The notes under the pieces were generated by a model. It made no database searches. It had not been told where the DNA came from and saw only the letters and a list, made by a program, of their open reading frames with translations. From NCBI GenBank assembly GCA_964542855.1, contig CAZIWJ010000043.1:1-19255 (forward strand): DNA of 19,255 nt. The letters are read 5' to 3'. Below are positions 7,164 to 15,263 of this stretch, one piece after another. Every line of letters starts with the position of its first letter. Positions within the stretch are counted from its first letter, which is position 1. The position numbers were made by a program, and so were the translations under genes. The stretch comes from CAZIWJ01 sp964542855. GTDB lineage: Bacteria; Bacteroidota; Bacteroidia; Cytophagales; Cyclobacteriaceae.

Positions 7164-10100
7164 CTACCTGGTTTTTTCCAGGTTAATTTCTATTTCTTCC
7201 TCAAGTACATTTACTGCTTTTTCCAGTTGTTGGTCTCTGCCCCTTATCAGCTCTTCGTATTCATTTTTCACCTCGTAATCGGGCTCTAGCTGCTGGTTTT
7301 CCAGGTAATTCCCGTTAACATCTACCATTCCTACCTGGGGTATACCGAATACCAGTGTCTGATCAATTTGCCTTTCCCACCAAACGGCCGTGCCGGTACC
7401 AGGTACCGGCATACCTACGGTTTCTCCTACGTTTAAGGCTTTGTAAGCGTAAGGAAACATGTGGGCGTCGGAGTAATTACCTTCTCCCATGAGCACTACG
7501 GAAGGCCTGGACCATTTAAACTGAGGTTCCCCTCCCATATTTCGCTGCCCGCGGGGTGAGAACTGGATGTAAGGCGTGCCATCGAGAAAAGTAACCAGGT
7601 CGTCGTGCAGCCAGCCACCGCCATTAAAACGGGTATCAATAACCACCGATTCTTTATCGGCATACCGGCCGAGTAATTCAGAATATACCTTGCGAAAACT
7701 GCGGTCGTTCATTCCCCTTACGTGTACGTAGCCTATTTTGCCATCGGAAATACGCTCAGTTTCTCGCTTGCGGCCTTCTACCCAGCGCTCGTACAGTAAA
7801 TTTCCCTGCTCACGCTGGCTAATGGGTTTCACCCGGATGTCTTGGCGCTTTTTAGTTTCGGGACGATAAAGAGAAAGTAAAATGTATTCGTCGGCCTTTC
7901 GGTTTAGCAATTCATATATATTCTGGTTACTGCCAATTTCAAAGCCGTTAACTTTTTCAATCACATCACCGGAACGAACGTCGAATGGTACCAGCGGACT
8001 TTTCAACATTACTTCCCGGATCTGAATACCCGCTCCGGTATAATCGTAGTCATAGAATACACCCAGTGCAGCGGTTTCATCTCCGTTTTCAGCATTGTGG
8101 TAATAGCGGCAACCGGTATGTGAAGCATTCAGTTCTCCGAGTAGTTCACTCATCATTTCGGAGAAATCGAAATTATTGTTGATGTGTGGCAGGAAAGGTT
8201 CGTAAGCATTTTTCAATGCCTGCCAGTTCAGGCCATGTAAGTCTTTAACGTAGAATTTATCGTCTACCTGCCGCCACATGTGCTTAAAAATGTACGCCCG
8301 CTCCTGCGCAGGCTTCCATTCCATTTCAGCCTTAAAGGAAATTCGTTCTTTACTGGCCTTACCATCTTTCAGTTCAATTTTATACAGGGTGCCGTCGTTC
8401 AGTATGAACAGGTTGTTCCCTTCCTCATCCATGGCCAGGGTTCCACCGGTTTTATCGAGTTTGGCCAGCACTTTGGTTTCCCGGCTGCGCAGATCAGTTA
8501 CCCACAGGTCGTGACCTTTTTCAAAACTGCTGAGGTAATAGAGCTTTTCTCCTTCCGGACCGAGCAGGGCGTCGCCTAAATTAGATGAATGCAGCGTTAA
8601 ACGGGCGGTACGATCTTCCAGGTTTTCCAGGTTCATTTCCAAAGGCTCTTCAGCACCTTCTTCTTCCCCTTCTTGCTGCTCTTTTCTCAACTTGTACTCC
8701 TCTTCACTTAGCTGGAAGGTAGCCCAGGCTTCCGGGTTGAAGAAAGTAGCAAAAACATCATCCTGGCTTCCCCAGCTACCGTGCGACCGCATTCCGCGCC
8801 GGTCGGTAAACCAGATCATGGCTTTGCCGTTCAGCTGCCATTTCGGTCGGGTGTCGCTGTAGCCGCTATTGGTTAAATTAATTACCTCCTGGCTGCCGTC
8901 TGCTTTTACCAGCCCGGCCTCATCAATCCACTTGTTGTTATCGATGTACTGTACCAGGAACCACTCTCCATCGGGCGACCAGGAATAGTATTGATCTCCA
9001 TCGCTATATGAATAGTTATAGTTACCGGGCAGTATAGTTCGCTCCTCCCCCGTTGAACGGTTCAGCACTTTAAGCCTGGTACGCTCTTCCAGGAAAGCAA
9101 CTTCGTTTCCACTGGGGGAATAGCGGGGCTGAAAGGTTTCCGATTCGTTTTCCAGTACAGTTTCTTCTTCCAGTACGGTAGCAGCGTAGAAATAAGGTTC
9201 TTCCTCCCGTACAATGCTGGTTTCATAAATATTCCAGCTTCCGTTGCGTTCGCCTGCGTAAAGTAACTTACGGCCGTCTTTACTAAAACTGACGCTTCGT
9301 TCCTGTTCCGGAGTATTGGTGATACGCTTGGTAAGGTTGTTGGCCACAGCAGTAACAAATACCTCTCCGCGAACGATAAACGCAATTTCTTTTCCGTTTG
9401 GCGACAGGGCCATCTCGGTAGCATCATCGGTGAATACTTTCACCATCCGGTCGTTATACTTACCGTCGGTTCGCACGGTAATGTTCACCTTCCGGGGTGC
9501 TGACCCTTCTTTCATGGTATATATTTCCCCGTGGTAGCCGAAGCACAACAGGTTATCATCTGATTTGCTGAGGAATCGAACCGGGTGAGGTCCAAAACTG
9601 GTGAGGCGGGTGGCCTGGCCCTGGCCCAGGGGTTTTTTCCAAACGTTGAACGTACCACTTTCTTCACTGAGGTAATAAAAGCTGTTGCCGTTCCACAACG
9701 GGTTCCGGTCTTCACCTTCAAAGCTGGTGAGCTGGGTGTGTTCACCGGTTGTTTTGTCGTGTAACCAGATGTTGCGGGTTACCGAAGAAGTATGGTGCTT
9801 GCGCCAGGGGTCTTCGTAGCCTTTGTAATCCTGGTACAGCATGCGGTTTCCTGAAGCATCAACCTTTACCGCTTCTACTGGTAAGTGAAGCGAAGGCTCC
9901 GGTTGCCCGCCGGCAACGGGGATGGAGTACAGGTACGAAAACCTGCCGTAAGGGAAGTTGGCACTTTCTACAGCGGGCATTCGCCGGGAATAGAACAGAA
10001 CAGAGGCATTATCGGGGGTAAAATCCGAAGGGAAATCGTCGGCCTCGTGAAAAGTAAGCCGCCTGGCTTTTCCACCGGCTGCAGGAATACTGAATACATC

Positions 10101-10361
10101 AAAGTTACCGTAGCGGCTTGAAGCAAAAGCGATGGTTTTCCCATCGGACGACCACACCGGGTGGTAGTCGTGCCCTTCGTGAGTAGTGATTGGAACCGCT
10201 TTACCACCAGCGGTTGAAACGGTATACAGGTCGCCCTGGTAACTGAAAACAATAGTAGATCCGTCGGGAGATATAGCAGGGTATCGCATCCACAACGGCG
10301 TTTGTGCCAGGGTTGCCACAGAAAACAAGGAGAACAAAAAGGTAAGAATTGTTAATTTCAT
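7164..10361 (-). CDS. Secreted tricorn-type protease (S41 family with PD40 propellers and PDZ)
   Basis: A 1065-aa exported peptidase of the tricorn/S41 family. The signal peptide is residues 1-19 (TLA|Q). Residues 25-330 form a first propeller with SPDG and SSDGKTIAF-type PD40 repeats. Residues 335-690 form a second propeller region, interrupted by a very acidic insert (QQEGEEEGAEEP). The C-terminal protease part has a PDZ-like segment around 770-850 (FDVRSGDVIEKVNGFEIG). The catalytic tetrad of Thermoplasma tricorn can be placed: Ser747-His748 in NASHTG, the nucleophile Ser964 in GNYSDAHMF and Glu1026 in LEPDYEV. The numbering is within three residues of the archaeal enzyme. The oxyanion segment DTRFNGGG is near 905. 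All key residues are intact, so activity is expected, probably on short peptides in the periplasm. The gene converges on the ompH terminator and is divergent from the M1 aminopeptidase gene, with 157 nt between the two starts. Confidence 0.93.
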   Translation of the reverse strand: MKLTILTFLFSLFSVATLAQTPLWMRYPAISPDGSTIVFSYQGDLYTVSTAGGKAVPITTHEGHDYHPVWSSDGKTIAFASSRYGNFDVFSIPAAGGKARRLTFHEADDFPSDFTPDNASVLFYSRRMPAVESANFPYGRFSYLYSIPVAGGQPEPSLHLPVEAVKVDASGNRMLYQDYKGYEDPWRKHHTSSVTRNIWLHDKTTGEHTQLTSFEGEDRNPLWNGNSFYYLSEESGTFNVWKKPLGQGQATRLTSFGPHPVRFLSKSDDNLLCFGYHGEIYTMKEGSAPRKVNITVRTDGKYNDRMVKVFTDDATEMALSPNGKEIAFIVRGEVFVTAVANNLTKRITNTPEQERSVSFSKDGRKLLYAGERNGSWNIYETSIVREEEPYFYAATVLEEETVLENESETFQPRYSPSGNEVAFLEERTRLKVLNRSTGEERTILPGNYNYSYSDGDQYYSWSPDGEWFLVQYIDNNKWIDEAGLVKADGSQEVINLTNSGYSDTRPKWQLNGKAMIWFTDRRGMRSHGSWGSQDDVFATFFNPEAWATFQLSEEEYKLRKEQQEGEEEGAEEPLEMNLENLEDRTARLTLHSSNLGDALLGPEGEKLYYLSSFEKGHDLWVTDLRSRETKVLAKLDKTGGTLAMDEEGNNLFILNDGTLYKIELKDGKASKERISFKAEMEWKPAQERAYIFKHMWRQVDDKFYVKDLHGLNWQALKNAYEPFLPHINNNFDFSEMMSELLGELNASHTGCRYYHNAENGDETAALGVFYDYDYTGAGIQIREVMLKSPLVPFDVRSGDVIEKVNGFEIGSNQNIYELLNRKADEYILLSLYRPETKKRQDIRVKPISQREQGNLLYERWVEGRKRETERISDGKIGYVHVRGMNDRSFRKVYSELLGRYADKESVVIDTRFNGGGWLHDDLVTFLDGTPYIQFSPRGQRNMGGEPQFKWSRPSVVLMGEGNYSDAHMFPYAYKALNVGETVGMPVPGTGTAVWWERQIDQTLVFGIPQVGMVDVNGNYLENQQLEPDYEVKNEYEELIRGRDQQLEKAVNVLEEEIEINLEKTR

Positions 10362-10518
10362 GTATTGTTAGGTTAATTTATCTGGATGAAGATAATAAAA
10401 CCTTTGCTTTCCTGCTGATCTTGTTGTTCAGAGCTACAATTCTTACACGCTGTATCCTGTAATCTTACCATTTTTTCTGCTTATTTAGTAATATAGTCCT
10501 TTGAAAAGTTGAATAATA

Positions 10519-12117
10519 ATGGCTATCTGCATAACACTGCTGCTTGCTCTCTTTGCAACAGCGAACGCTTTTGCCCAGGATCATGACTGGGAGTTGCAAC
10601 ACTATGATATACAGCATTACCGATACAGCGTTGAACTCAGCGACGACACCAACGAAATTCAATGTACGGCAACCATTCACCTGAAATGGAAACAGCCGGC
10701 GGGCGAAGTAAGGCTAGACCTGGTAAAGCAGGACCGTTCGGGAAAAGGCATGGTTGTATCTGCTGTTGAAAGTAACGGCAATCCGCTTTCTTTCCAACAT
10801 AAGAATGACCAGTTAATTATTGCCGTTAATAAGGTGGAAGCCGGAAGTATGCTTAACCTGGTTATCGACTATTCGGGGGTTCCTGCCGACGGCTTAATTA
10901 TCAGCGAGAATAAATACGGCGATCGGACGTTCTTCTGCGATCACTGGCCCAACCGGGCGCACCAGTGGCTACCCTGTGTTGATCATCCTGCCGATAAAGC
11001 CACGGTCGATTTTATGGTTACAGCCCCCGACCATTACCAGGTGGTGGGAAACGGCACGCAACTGGAAGAATCGTGGCTGAGCGATAACCTGAAGTTTACT
11101 CACTGGCACAGCAACGTACCGTTACCCATGAAAGTGGCCGTTATCGGGGCAGCTCGTTTTGCCGTGCAGTACTCGGGCGCTGTTAATCATATCCCGGTGT
11201 ACGCCTGGGTGTATCCTCAAAATAAGGAAGAAGGGTTTACTGACTTTAAGCATGCGGTAAGGGTGCTGGATTTTTTCGATAGCCACGTTGGCAATTACCC
11301 TTACGGCAAATTAGACAATGTGCAGAGCAAAACCCGCTACGGGGGTATGGAAAATGCCGGCGCTATATTTTATGCCGAAAAATTAATTAAAGGCAAAGAT
11401 CAACTGGAAAGCTTGCTGGCTCATGAAATTGCCCACCAGTGGTTCGGGAATACGGTTACCGAAGCCAACTGGCACCACATCTGGCTAAGTGAAGGGTTTG
11501 CCACGTTTATGGAAAACTATTACCTGGGCTACCAGTTCGGCAACGACAGTTTACAGAAAGTATGGAAAAGAGACCGTTCGCGTGCCCTTGCCTATGCCCG
11601 TAAAAAAACAGCCCCGATTGTGGATACTTCTGTTACCGAATGGATAAAGTTACTGAATAGAAATTCTTACGAAAAGGGGGGGTGGGTTCTGCACATGTTA
11701 CGTAGAAAAATTGGCGACAGCCGGTTCTGGGAAACCATACGCCAGTACTACCAGCAATATGAACATAGTAATGCGCTTACGCAGGATTTTATCAACGTGG
11801 CCGAAAAGGTTTGCGAAGAAGACCTGGAACTGTTCTTTCAGCAGTGGGTATTTACTGCCGGCCATCCGAAGCTGTCCGTGGACTGGAGTTTTGCCGATAG
11901 CAACAACCACATAGATATTACAGTGCACCAGAAACAAAAGGGCGAAGTGTTCCACTTTCCACTGGAACTGGGAGTAGTTTACCCGAATGGCACAACTTCC
12001 AGGCAGGTTGTGAATATTAATGAGCAAACGAATACTTTTTCTTTTCCGGTAAGGGAAAAACCCCTGTCTATCGTACTGGATCCGGACACCTGGTTGTTTT
12101 TCGAAGAAGTAAATTAG
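10519..12117 (+). CDS. Secreted M1 family zinc aminopeptidase (compact form)
   Basis: Removes N-terminal amino acids from peptides. It has 532 aa, with a signal peptide of 19 residues (AFA|Q) that is hydrophobic almost from the first residue and lacks the usual Lys/Arg. An in-frame TGA at 10510-10512 fixes the start. The N-terminal beta domain is about 25-200. The exopeptidase motif GGMEN is at 275-279. The zinc site is HEIAH at 302-306 plus Glu325 (HEXXH-X18-E, in WLSEGFATF). The transition-state Tyr is probably Tyr384 in NSYEKGGW. Residues about 450-532 form a beta-sandwich resembling domain III. The large helical domain IV of tricorn-interacting factor F3 and of E. coli PepN is absent, which explains the short length. 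Divergent from the tricorn-like gene; the two products probably act in sequence on peptides. Confidence 0.93.
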   Translation: MAICITLLLALFATANAFAQDHDWELQHYDIQHYRYSVELSDDTNEIQCTATIHLKWKQPAGEVRLDLVKQDRSGKGMVVSAVESNGNPLSFQHKNDQLIIAVNKVEAGSMLNLVIDYSGVPADGLIISENKYGDRTFFCDHWPNRAHQWLPCVDHPADKATVDFMVTAPDHYQVVGNGTQLEESWLSDNLKFTHWHSNVPLPMKVAVIGAARFAVQYSGAVNHIPVYAWVYPQNKEEGFTDFKHAVRVLDFFDSHVGNYPYGKLDNVQSKTRYGGMENAGAIFYAEKLIKGKDQLESLLAHEIAHQWFGNTVTEANWHHIWLSEGFATFMENYYLGYQFGNDSLQKVWKRDRSRALAYARKKTAPIVDTSVTEWIKLLNRNSYEKGGWVLHMLRRKIGDSRFWETIRQYYQQYEHSNALTQDFINVAEKVCEEDLELFFQQWVFTAGHPKLSVDWSFADSNNHIDITVHQKQKGEVFHFPLELGVVYPNGTTSRQVVNINEQTNTFSFPVREKPLSIVLDPDTWLFFEEVN

Positions 12118-12164
12118 TATTTAACAGCCTCTTGCCAGCAGACGCCAAAAGAACAGCTTTTTTA

Positions 12165-12194
12165 TTGTCCTGTAATGCCAATACAGTAATTTTG
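12165..12194 (+). promoter_or_regulatory. Predicted pyrE promoter
   Basis: TAATTTTG at 12187-12194 matches the Bacteroidota -7 box TAnnTTTG exactly. A TTG at 12165-12167 lies 19 nt upstream, the expected -33 position. Transcription would begin near 12200, giving a leader of about 50 nt before the ATG at 12251. This is the best promoter match in the window and suggests that pyrE is transcribed on its own. Confidence 0.55.
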
Positions 12195-12250
12195 TAGTTA
12201 TTCTTTGCTCTTTCCTGGCTAAAGCCTGATCATTACAAACATTGGCACCT

Positions 12251-12904
12251 ATGTTTAAAGACAAGTACCTTGAATCAGAGTCGCGCAAGCTGGCCCGATT
12301 GTTACTGGAAATCGGGGCAGTAAAACTAAATACCGAAGAGCCATTTACCTGGGCTTCGGGGAAAAAATCGCCGATTTACTGCGATAACCGCCTCACACTG
12401 TCTCATCCTTTCATCCGCGACTACATCAAAGAAAAACTGGTTAAGCTTGTCCGGCAACATTACCCCGGTATAGAAGCGGTAGCTGGTGTGGCTACTGCCG
12501 GCATTCCACAGGGTGTACTGCTGGCCGATGCCCTGGAATTACCTTTCCTTTACGTTCGGTCCAGTCCGAAAGGACATGGAATGGAGAACATGATTGAAGG
12601 AGAAGTAGTACGCGATCAGAAGGTGCTGCTGGTTGAAGATCTGATTTCAACAGGAGGAAGCGTGCTTCGGGCTGCAGCTGCCCTTGATTTGGTGGGGCTG
12701 CAAATTGAAGGGGTGGTTGCTATGTTTACTTACGATTTCGACGATACGAGGAAACGTTTCAACGATGCGGAAATACCCATCCGTACCCTTACTAACTACA
12801 ATATCCTGGTTGAGGAAGCAATAGCCCGAAAGTACATTTCAGCAAAAGACCTTTCTTCTCTGCAGCACTGGCGTAAGTCACCAGATACCTGGATAAGCAG
12901 GTAG
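12251..12904 (+). CDS. pyrE: Orotate phosphoribosyltransferase
   Basis: Cytoplasmic enzyme of pyrimidine synthesis that joins orotate and PRPP to give orotidine 5'-phosphate. It has 217 aa from the ATG at 12251. A TTG at 12242 adds three residues and is less likely. Family features are FTWASGKKSPIYCDNR at 33-48 (phosphate and orotate contacts), AGVATAGIPQG at 78-88, the mobile catalytic loop YVRSSPKGHGMENMIEG at 101-117 with Lys107 and His109, and the PRPP-binding motif VLLVEDLISTGGS at 125-137. Length and motifs are complete. No other pyrimidine gene is nearby, which is common for this pathway in Bacteroidota. It converges on the TPR gene with only 4 nt between the stop codons. Confidence 0.97.
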   Translation: MFKDKYLESESRKLARLLLEIGAVKLNTEEPFTWASGKKSPIYCDNRLTLSHPFIRDYIKEKLVKLVRQHYPGIEAVAGVATAGIPQGVLLADALELPFLYVRSSPKGHGMENMIEGEVVRDQKVLLVEDLISTGGSVLRAAAALDLVGLQIEGVVAMFTYDFDDTRKRFNDAEIPIRTLTNYNILVEEAIARKYISAKDLSSLQHWRKSPDTWISR

Positions 12905-12908
12905 TAGC

Positions 12909-13646
12909 TTATAGTTCCTGTAGTAAACGATGGGCCTTGTCATGGTATTCGTTACTTTTCGAAGAGGCTACCTGCTGAAGAAGTTTTTCGCACACCTCAA
13001 ACCTTCCGGATCTTAAATAGGAAAGGGCCAGGTACCAGCGGGCTGCCTCGCTGTATGAACTCTCGCGGTTAATTAAAAGCTTCAACCGGCTGTTCGCATC
13101 TTTTATACGCTTTAATTTCAGTAAAGTAACTGCACTGTAAAAAAGGGGCGCTTCATAGTTTTTCGATTGCTCCACCTGAATATCGAAAGCATACAATGCG
13201 TCTTCATAACTGCCCTTTTCGTACAACTTCATGGCCGAAGATCCTTTCATGGCGCTGTCATTAACCATGACTGCCATGGCAAAATTTGCAGGGTAGGGCG
13301 AAAAATAAGCCTTAAAGGTGCTTTCCGGATTAATAGAGTTACCTTTGAATAGATATACGGCTACTAACAAAAGAGCCACACTGGCAGCAATCCCAAGCAT
13401 CTGTTGCGTGGTAACGGCCGGACGAAGCAGATTTTCTTCCTCTTCAACCAGTTTACGTTTTAATTCGAGCCGGAAATAGTAGTCTATACCGCTAATTACA
13501 TCCCGGTGAGCGTAGATCTCTTCGGCAAACAGTCTGTTTTCTTTCATACGCTGCTCAAAAGCCTGTAGCTCTTCTGCACTGAGTGCTCCATTCAGGTATC
13601 GCTCAATTAAGTTTCTTCTTTCCAGTGCATTCTCTTTTCCATCCAT
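12909..13646 (-). CDS. Membrane-anchored TPR protein, putative anti-sigma partner
   Basis: A 245-aa protein with one predicted membrane segment at 82-100 (QMLGIAASVALLLVAVYLF). The N-terminal 80 residues are cytoplasmic by the positive-inside rule and begin LIERYLNGALSAEELQAFEQ, a helical pattern of anti-sigma-like proteins common beside ECF sigma genes in Bacteroidota. After the membrane segment, residues 135-245 form about three tetratricopeptide-like repeats (for example MKLYEKGSYEDALYAF and ARWYLALSYLRSGRFEVCEK), placed in the periplasm. The start codon lies 2 nt after the stop of the upstream sigma gene, so the two are one operon. The likely job is to hold the sigma factor at the membrane and release it on a periplasmic signal; that is inference from layout. 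It could also be a TPR scaffold with no anti-sigma activity. Confidence 0.75.
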   Translation of the reverse strand: MDGKENALERRNLIERYLNGALSAEELQAFEQRMKENRLFAEEIYAHRDVISGIDYYFRLELKRKLVEEEENLLRPAVTTQQMLGIAASVALLLVAVYLFKGNSINPESTFKAYFSPYPANFAMAVMVNDSAMKGSSAMKLYEKGSYEDALYAFDIQVEQSKNYEAPLFYSAVTLLKLKRIKDANSRLKLLINRESSYSEAARWYLALSYLRSGRFEVCEKLLQQVASSKSNEYHDKAHRLLQEL

Positions 13647-13648
13647 AA

Positions 13649-14224
13649 TTAAACTGCGTAAGAATTTTCACCTCTGAATTTATCGTTTACTTCCTTCTTT
13701 AAATCGAACAGGATGCGCATTTTATTCGCGTTTACATCACTGGTTGACTTAATTTTAAGCCTTTTGGCAATTTCAGCTTCCGGAAGGTTATAAAAGTGAA
13801 ACTGCCTGAGTATGCTCTTGCCGGGTTCGGGTAAATGTTCAAGCATAAATGTTACGTATTTTTCTCTTTCATTCATGCTATCTTGCTGCACGTAGTTTAA
13901 AATCAGTTGATCGGTATCAACATGATTATACTCTCCGTAAGACGGCAACCCGATGCCCAGTTTCAATTCAATCATTTTATTGCTTAAGGCGAAAAGGTAG
14001 TCTTTTAAAGGATGCCCCAGTTGTTGAAGGATCCCTTTCCTCAGGTTTTCGTCCAGCGCTGCCAGCCCATCCTGAAAAGCGTCGGTAACTACTTCCTGCG
14101 ACAGGCCAGACTGCTTTCTGATCCAGGAGTAATATGGCGTACGGTATAGTCTGTACACCTTTAGTAATGCTTTATCATTACCTTTCCTAATTTGTTCAGC
14201 CAGTTGTTGATCTTCCGCATACAT
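13649..14224 (-). CDS. ECF-type RNA polymerase sigma factor
   Basis: A 191-aa protein of the sigma-70 family with regions 2 and 4 only. Region 2 is about 6-88: AEQIRKGNDKALLKVYRLYR, then the DAFQDGLAAL helix at 48-57, usually Q-(D/E)-(V/T)-(F/W) in this position. Region 4 is about 118-178, with REKYVTFMLEHLPEPGKSIL leading to the helix-turn-helix LPEAEIAKRLKIKSTSDVNANKMR at 147-170, which contacts the -35/-33 element. The linker at 90-115 is rather long and includes an uncommon LPSYGEYNHVD stretch. Region 2 is divergent compared with housekeeping sigma factors. The gene is read with the TPR protein 2 nt downstream. The 780-bp region upstream has no clear -7 box on this strand, so the promoter may be of an alternative, perhaps autoregulated, type. 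Target genes cannot be told from the sequence. Confidence 0.82.
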   Translation of the reverse strand: MYAEDQQLAEQIRKGNDKALLKVYRLYRTPYYSWIRKQSGLSQEVVTDAFQDGLAALDENLRKGILQQLGHPLKDYLFALSNKMIELKLGIGLPSYGEYNHVDTDQLILNYVQQDSMNEREKYVTFMLEHLPEPGKSILRQFHFYNLPEAEIAKRLKIKSTSDVNANKMRILFDLKKEVNDKFRGENSYAV

Positions 14225-15004
14225 AACTCATGTGTTTCAAATGATGGTTTGTAAATATAGAATGACACAACCAGAAGAACTCTCAGATTATTGGTCAGGC
14301 ACTACAACGTAGGATGAACTGCGGAAAGCGTAGTGTACAGAATAATTTACACCAGCCGACGACAATAAATGGAACCTTGCTGGTATATTATCCATGAATA
14401 TTTATAAATAGCATCGGTGAACTGCAAAAGAATAAAGCTGTTCACTTTATTTGTGTATCATCACACCTTTCCTCAGACAAGTAACTTTTTCCACAACAGT
14501 GTGAAATACAGGTAGCAGGAAGGTGAAGATGCTAATTATGTCAGGTTCTAACCAGTTGCAGGAACTACAGAAAAAGGTAGCACCCTGCCAGAACCCTTTA
14601 GCGGTGTAAGCATGTAATTATTTTCCCGGTGAAGTAAGTTTTCCTTCTTTGAAAAGTATATATTCAGTATTTGTTTCACCAGATTCCCGATACTTAATTG
14701 CATTTTTTTCAGCTACCTGACTGATATTTTTTTTCAAGTCTATCCAACAAGTACAAAAAATTATAATGTAAACCTCATAATTATAAATATTCTATTTATT
14801 TACCGTTTAAATTATATTTTTTTAACTAATTATTGATGTTTTTACTATTGCCGTCATATCAGGAGGCAATGAGCTTGTTATATAATTTTATTAAGATGTA
14901 ATTAACAGCGCAAATTTTATCCAGCCGCCGGTAGAAGTTTGTTTTTTTGTTACGCGTGTACTATTTTCAAAAAATTGTTAGAAAAATTGAACGCACGCCA
15001 TACT
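14225..15004. other. Long intergenic region, AT-rich in its second half
   Basis: About 780 bp between the divergent starts of the sigma gene and the small hypothetical gene. All frames are broken by frequent stops and I see no recognisable protein remnant, tRNA or repeat family. The part from about 14225 to 14640 has ordinary composition. From about 14690 to 14935 it is strongly AT-rich with many A/T runs. Small dyads are present: GTGAAC (14417-14422) with GTTCAC (14440-14445), followed by TTTATTTG, and ATTGCC (14847-14852) with GGCAAT (14865-14870). A 26-codon frame occurs at 14529-14609. The region presumably holds promoters in both directions and could hide a small RNA, but nothing proves this. 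Confidence 0.5.
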
Positions 15005-15256
15005 ATGGAAACGCTGAGATCATTTCACAAACTTACACTGGAAGAGCGTACACAGTACCTAATCGGACACGGCACACTGTTATGCAGCCGGGTATTTGCC
15101 GGGCAAAAAGTATTTCTTTACCACGCTGGCGACTTTTACGCTGAAATCTGGTTTAATACCCGGAAAAATAAGGTATCGAATATCTTACCCTTCACAACAC
15201 TCAGCTGCCTGAAGCCTTACCTCGATCTTATCGAAATTGAAGACGCTTTTGCGTAG
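15005..15256 (+). CDS. Conserved small hypothetical protein
   Basis: An 83-aa protein of unknown function, no signal peptide or membrane segment, so probably cytoplasmic. The chosen ATG begins METLRSFHKLTLEERTQYLI. The frame extends to a TTG at 14939 with 22 more residues, but that part lies in AT-rich leader sequence and does not look protein-like. The pattern is a helical N-terminus, a beta hairpin SRVFAGQKVFLYHAGDFYAE, a further strand IWFNTRKNKVSNILPF, and a short end rich in Leu and Asp. It resembles short uncharacterised proteins often met in Cytophagales and related groups; this is recollection of a pattern, not a named domain. It converges on recQ with 7 nt between stop codons. No function is proposed. 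Confidence 0.6.
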   Translation: METLRSFHKLTLEERTQYLIGHGTLLCSRVFAGQKVFLYHAGDFYAEIWFNTRKNKVSNILPFTTLSCLKPYLDLIEIEDAFA

Positions 15257-15261
15257 CGTCT
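15241..15261. terminator. Hairpin between convergent genes, possible weak terminator
   Basis: AGACGCT (15241-15247) pairs with AGCGTCT (15255-15261) around a 7-nt loop. It spans the stop codon of the 83-aa gene (15254-15256) and ends just before the recQ stop. Neither side is followed by a long T-run (TATTT on the + strand, CTTCAATTTC on the - strand), so termination would be weak or aided. Confidence 0.3.
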
Positions 15262-15263
15262 AT

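Noticed and set aside
9968..10252. 94-codon - strand frame inside the tricorn-like gene, and similar frames at 9062-9427 and 9512-9745
   Set aside because: They lie in other frames of a long, well-supported gene, have low-quality composition and show no domain.
10362..10518. Standard -7 boxes in the divergent tricorn/M1 spacer
   Set aside because: Only one-mismatch matches such as AACCTTTG at 10399-10406 occur, and no TTG lies at a proper distance.
10465..10680. 71-codon - strand frame overlapping the M1 gene start
   Set aside because: It covers the divergent spacer and antisense of the signal peptide; no family pattern and no promoter-like site.
12125..12163. Possible terminator after the M1 gene (AGCcTCTT with AAGAacaGCT, then six T)
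   Set aside because: The stem is short and interrupted (3 + 4 bp), so I cannot support it even though the T-run is suggestive.
14939..15004. TTG extension of the 83-aa protein by 22 residues
   Set aside because: The added part lies in AT-rich leader DNA and the peptide looks random; the ATG at 15005 starts a natural N-terminus.
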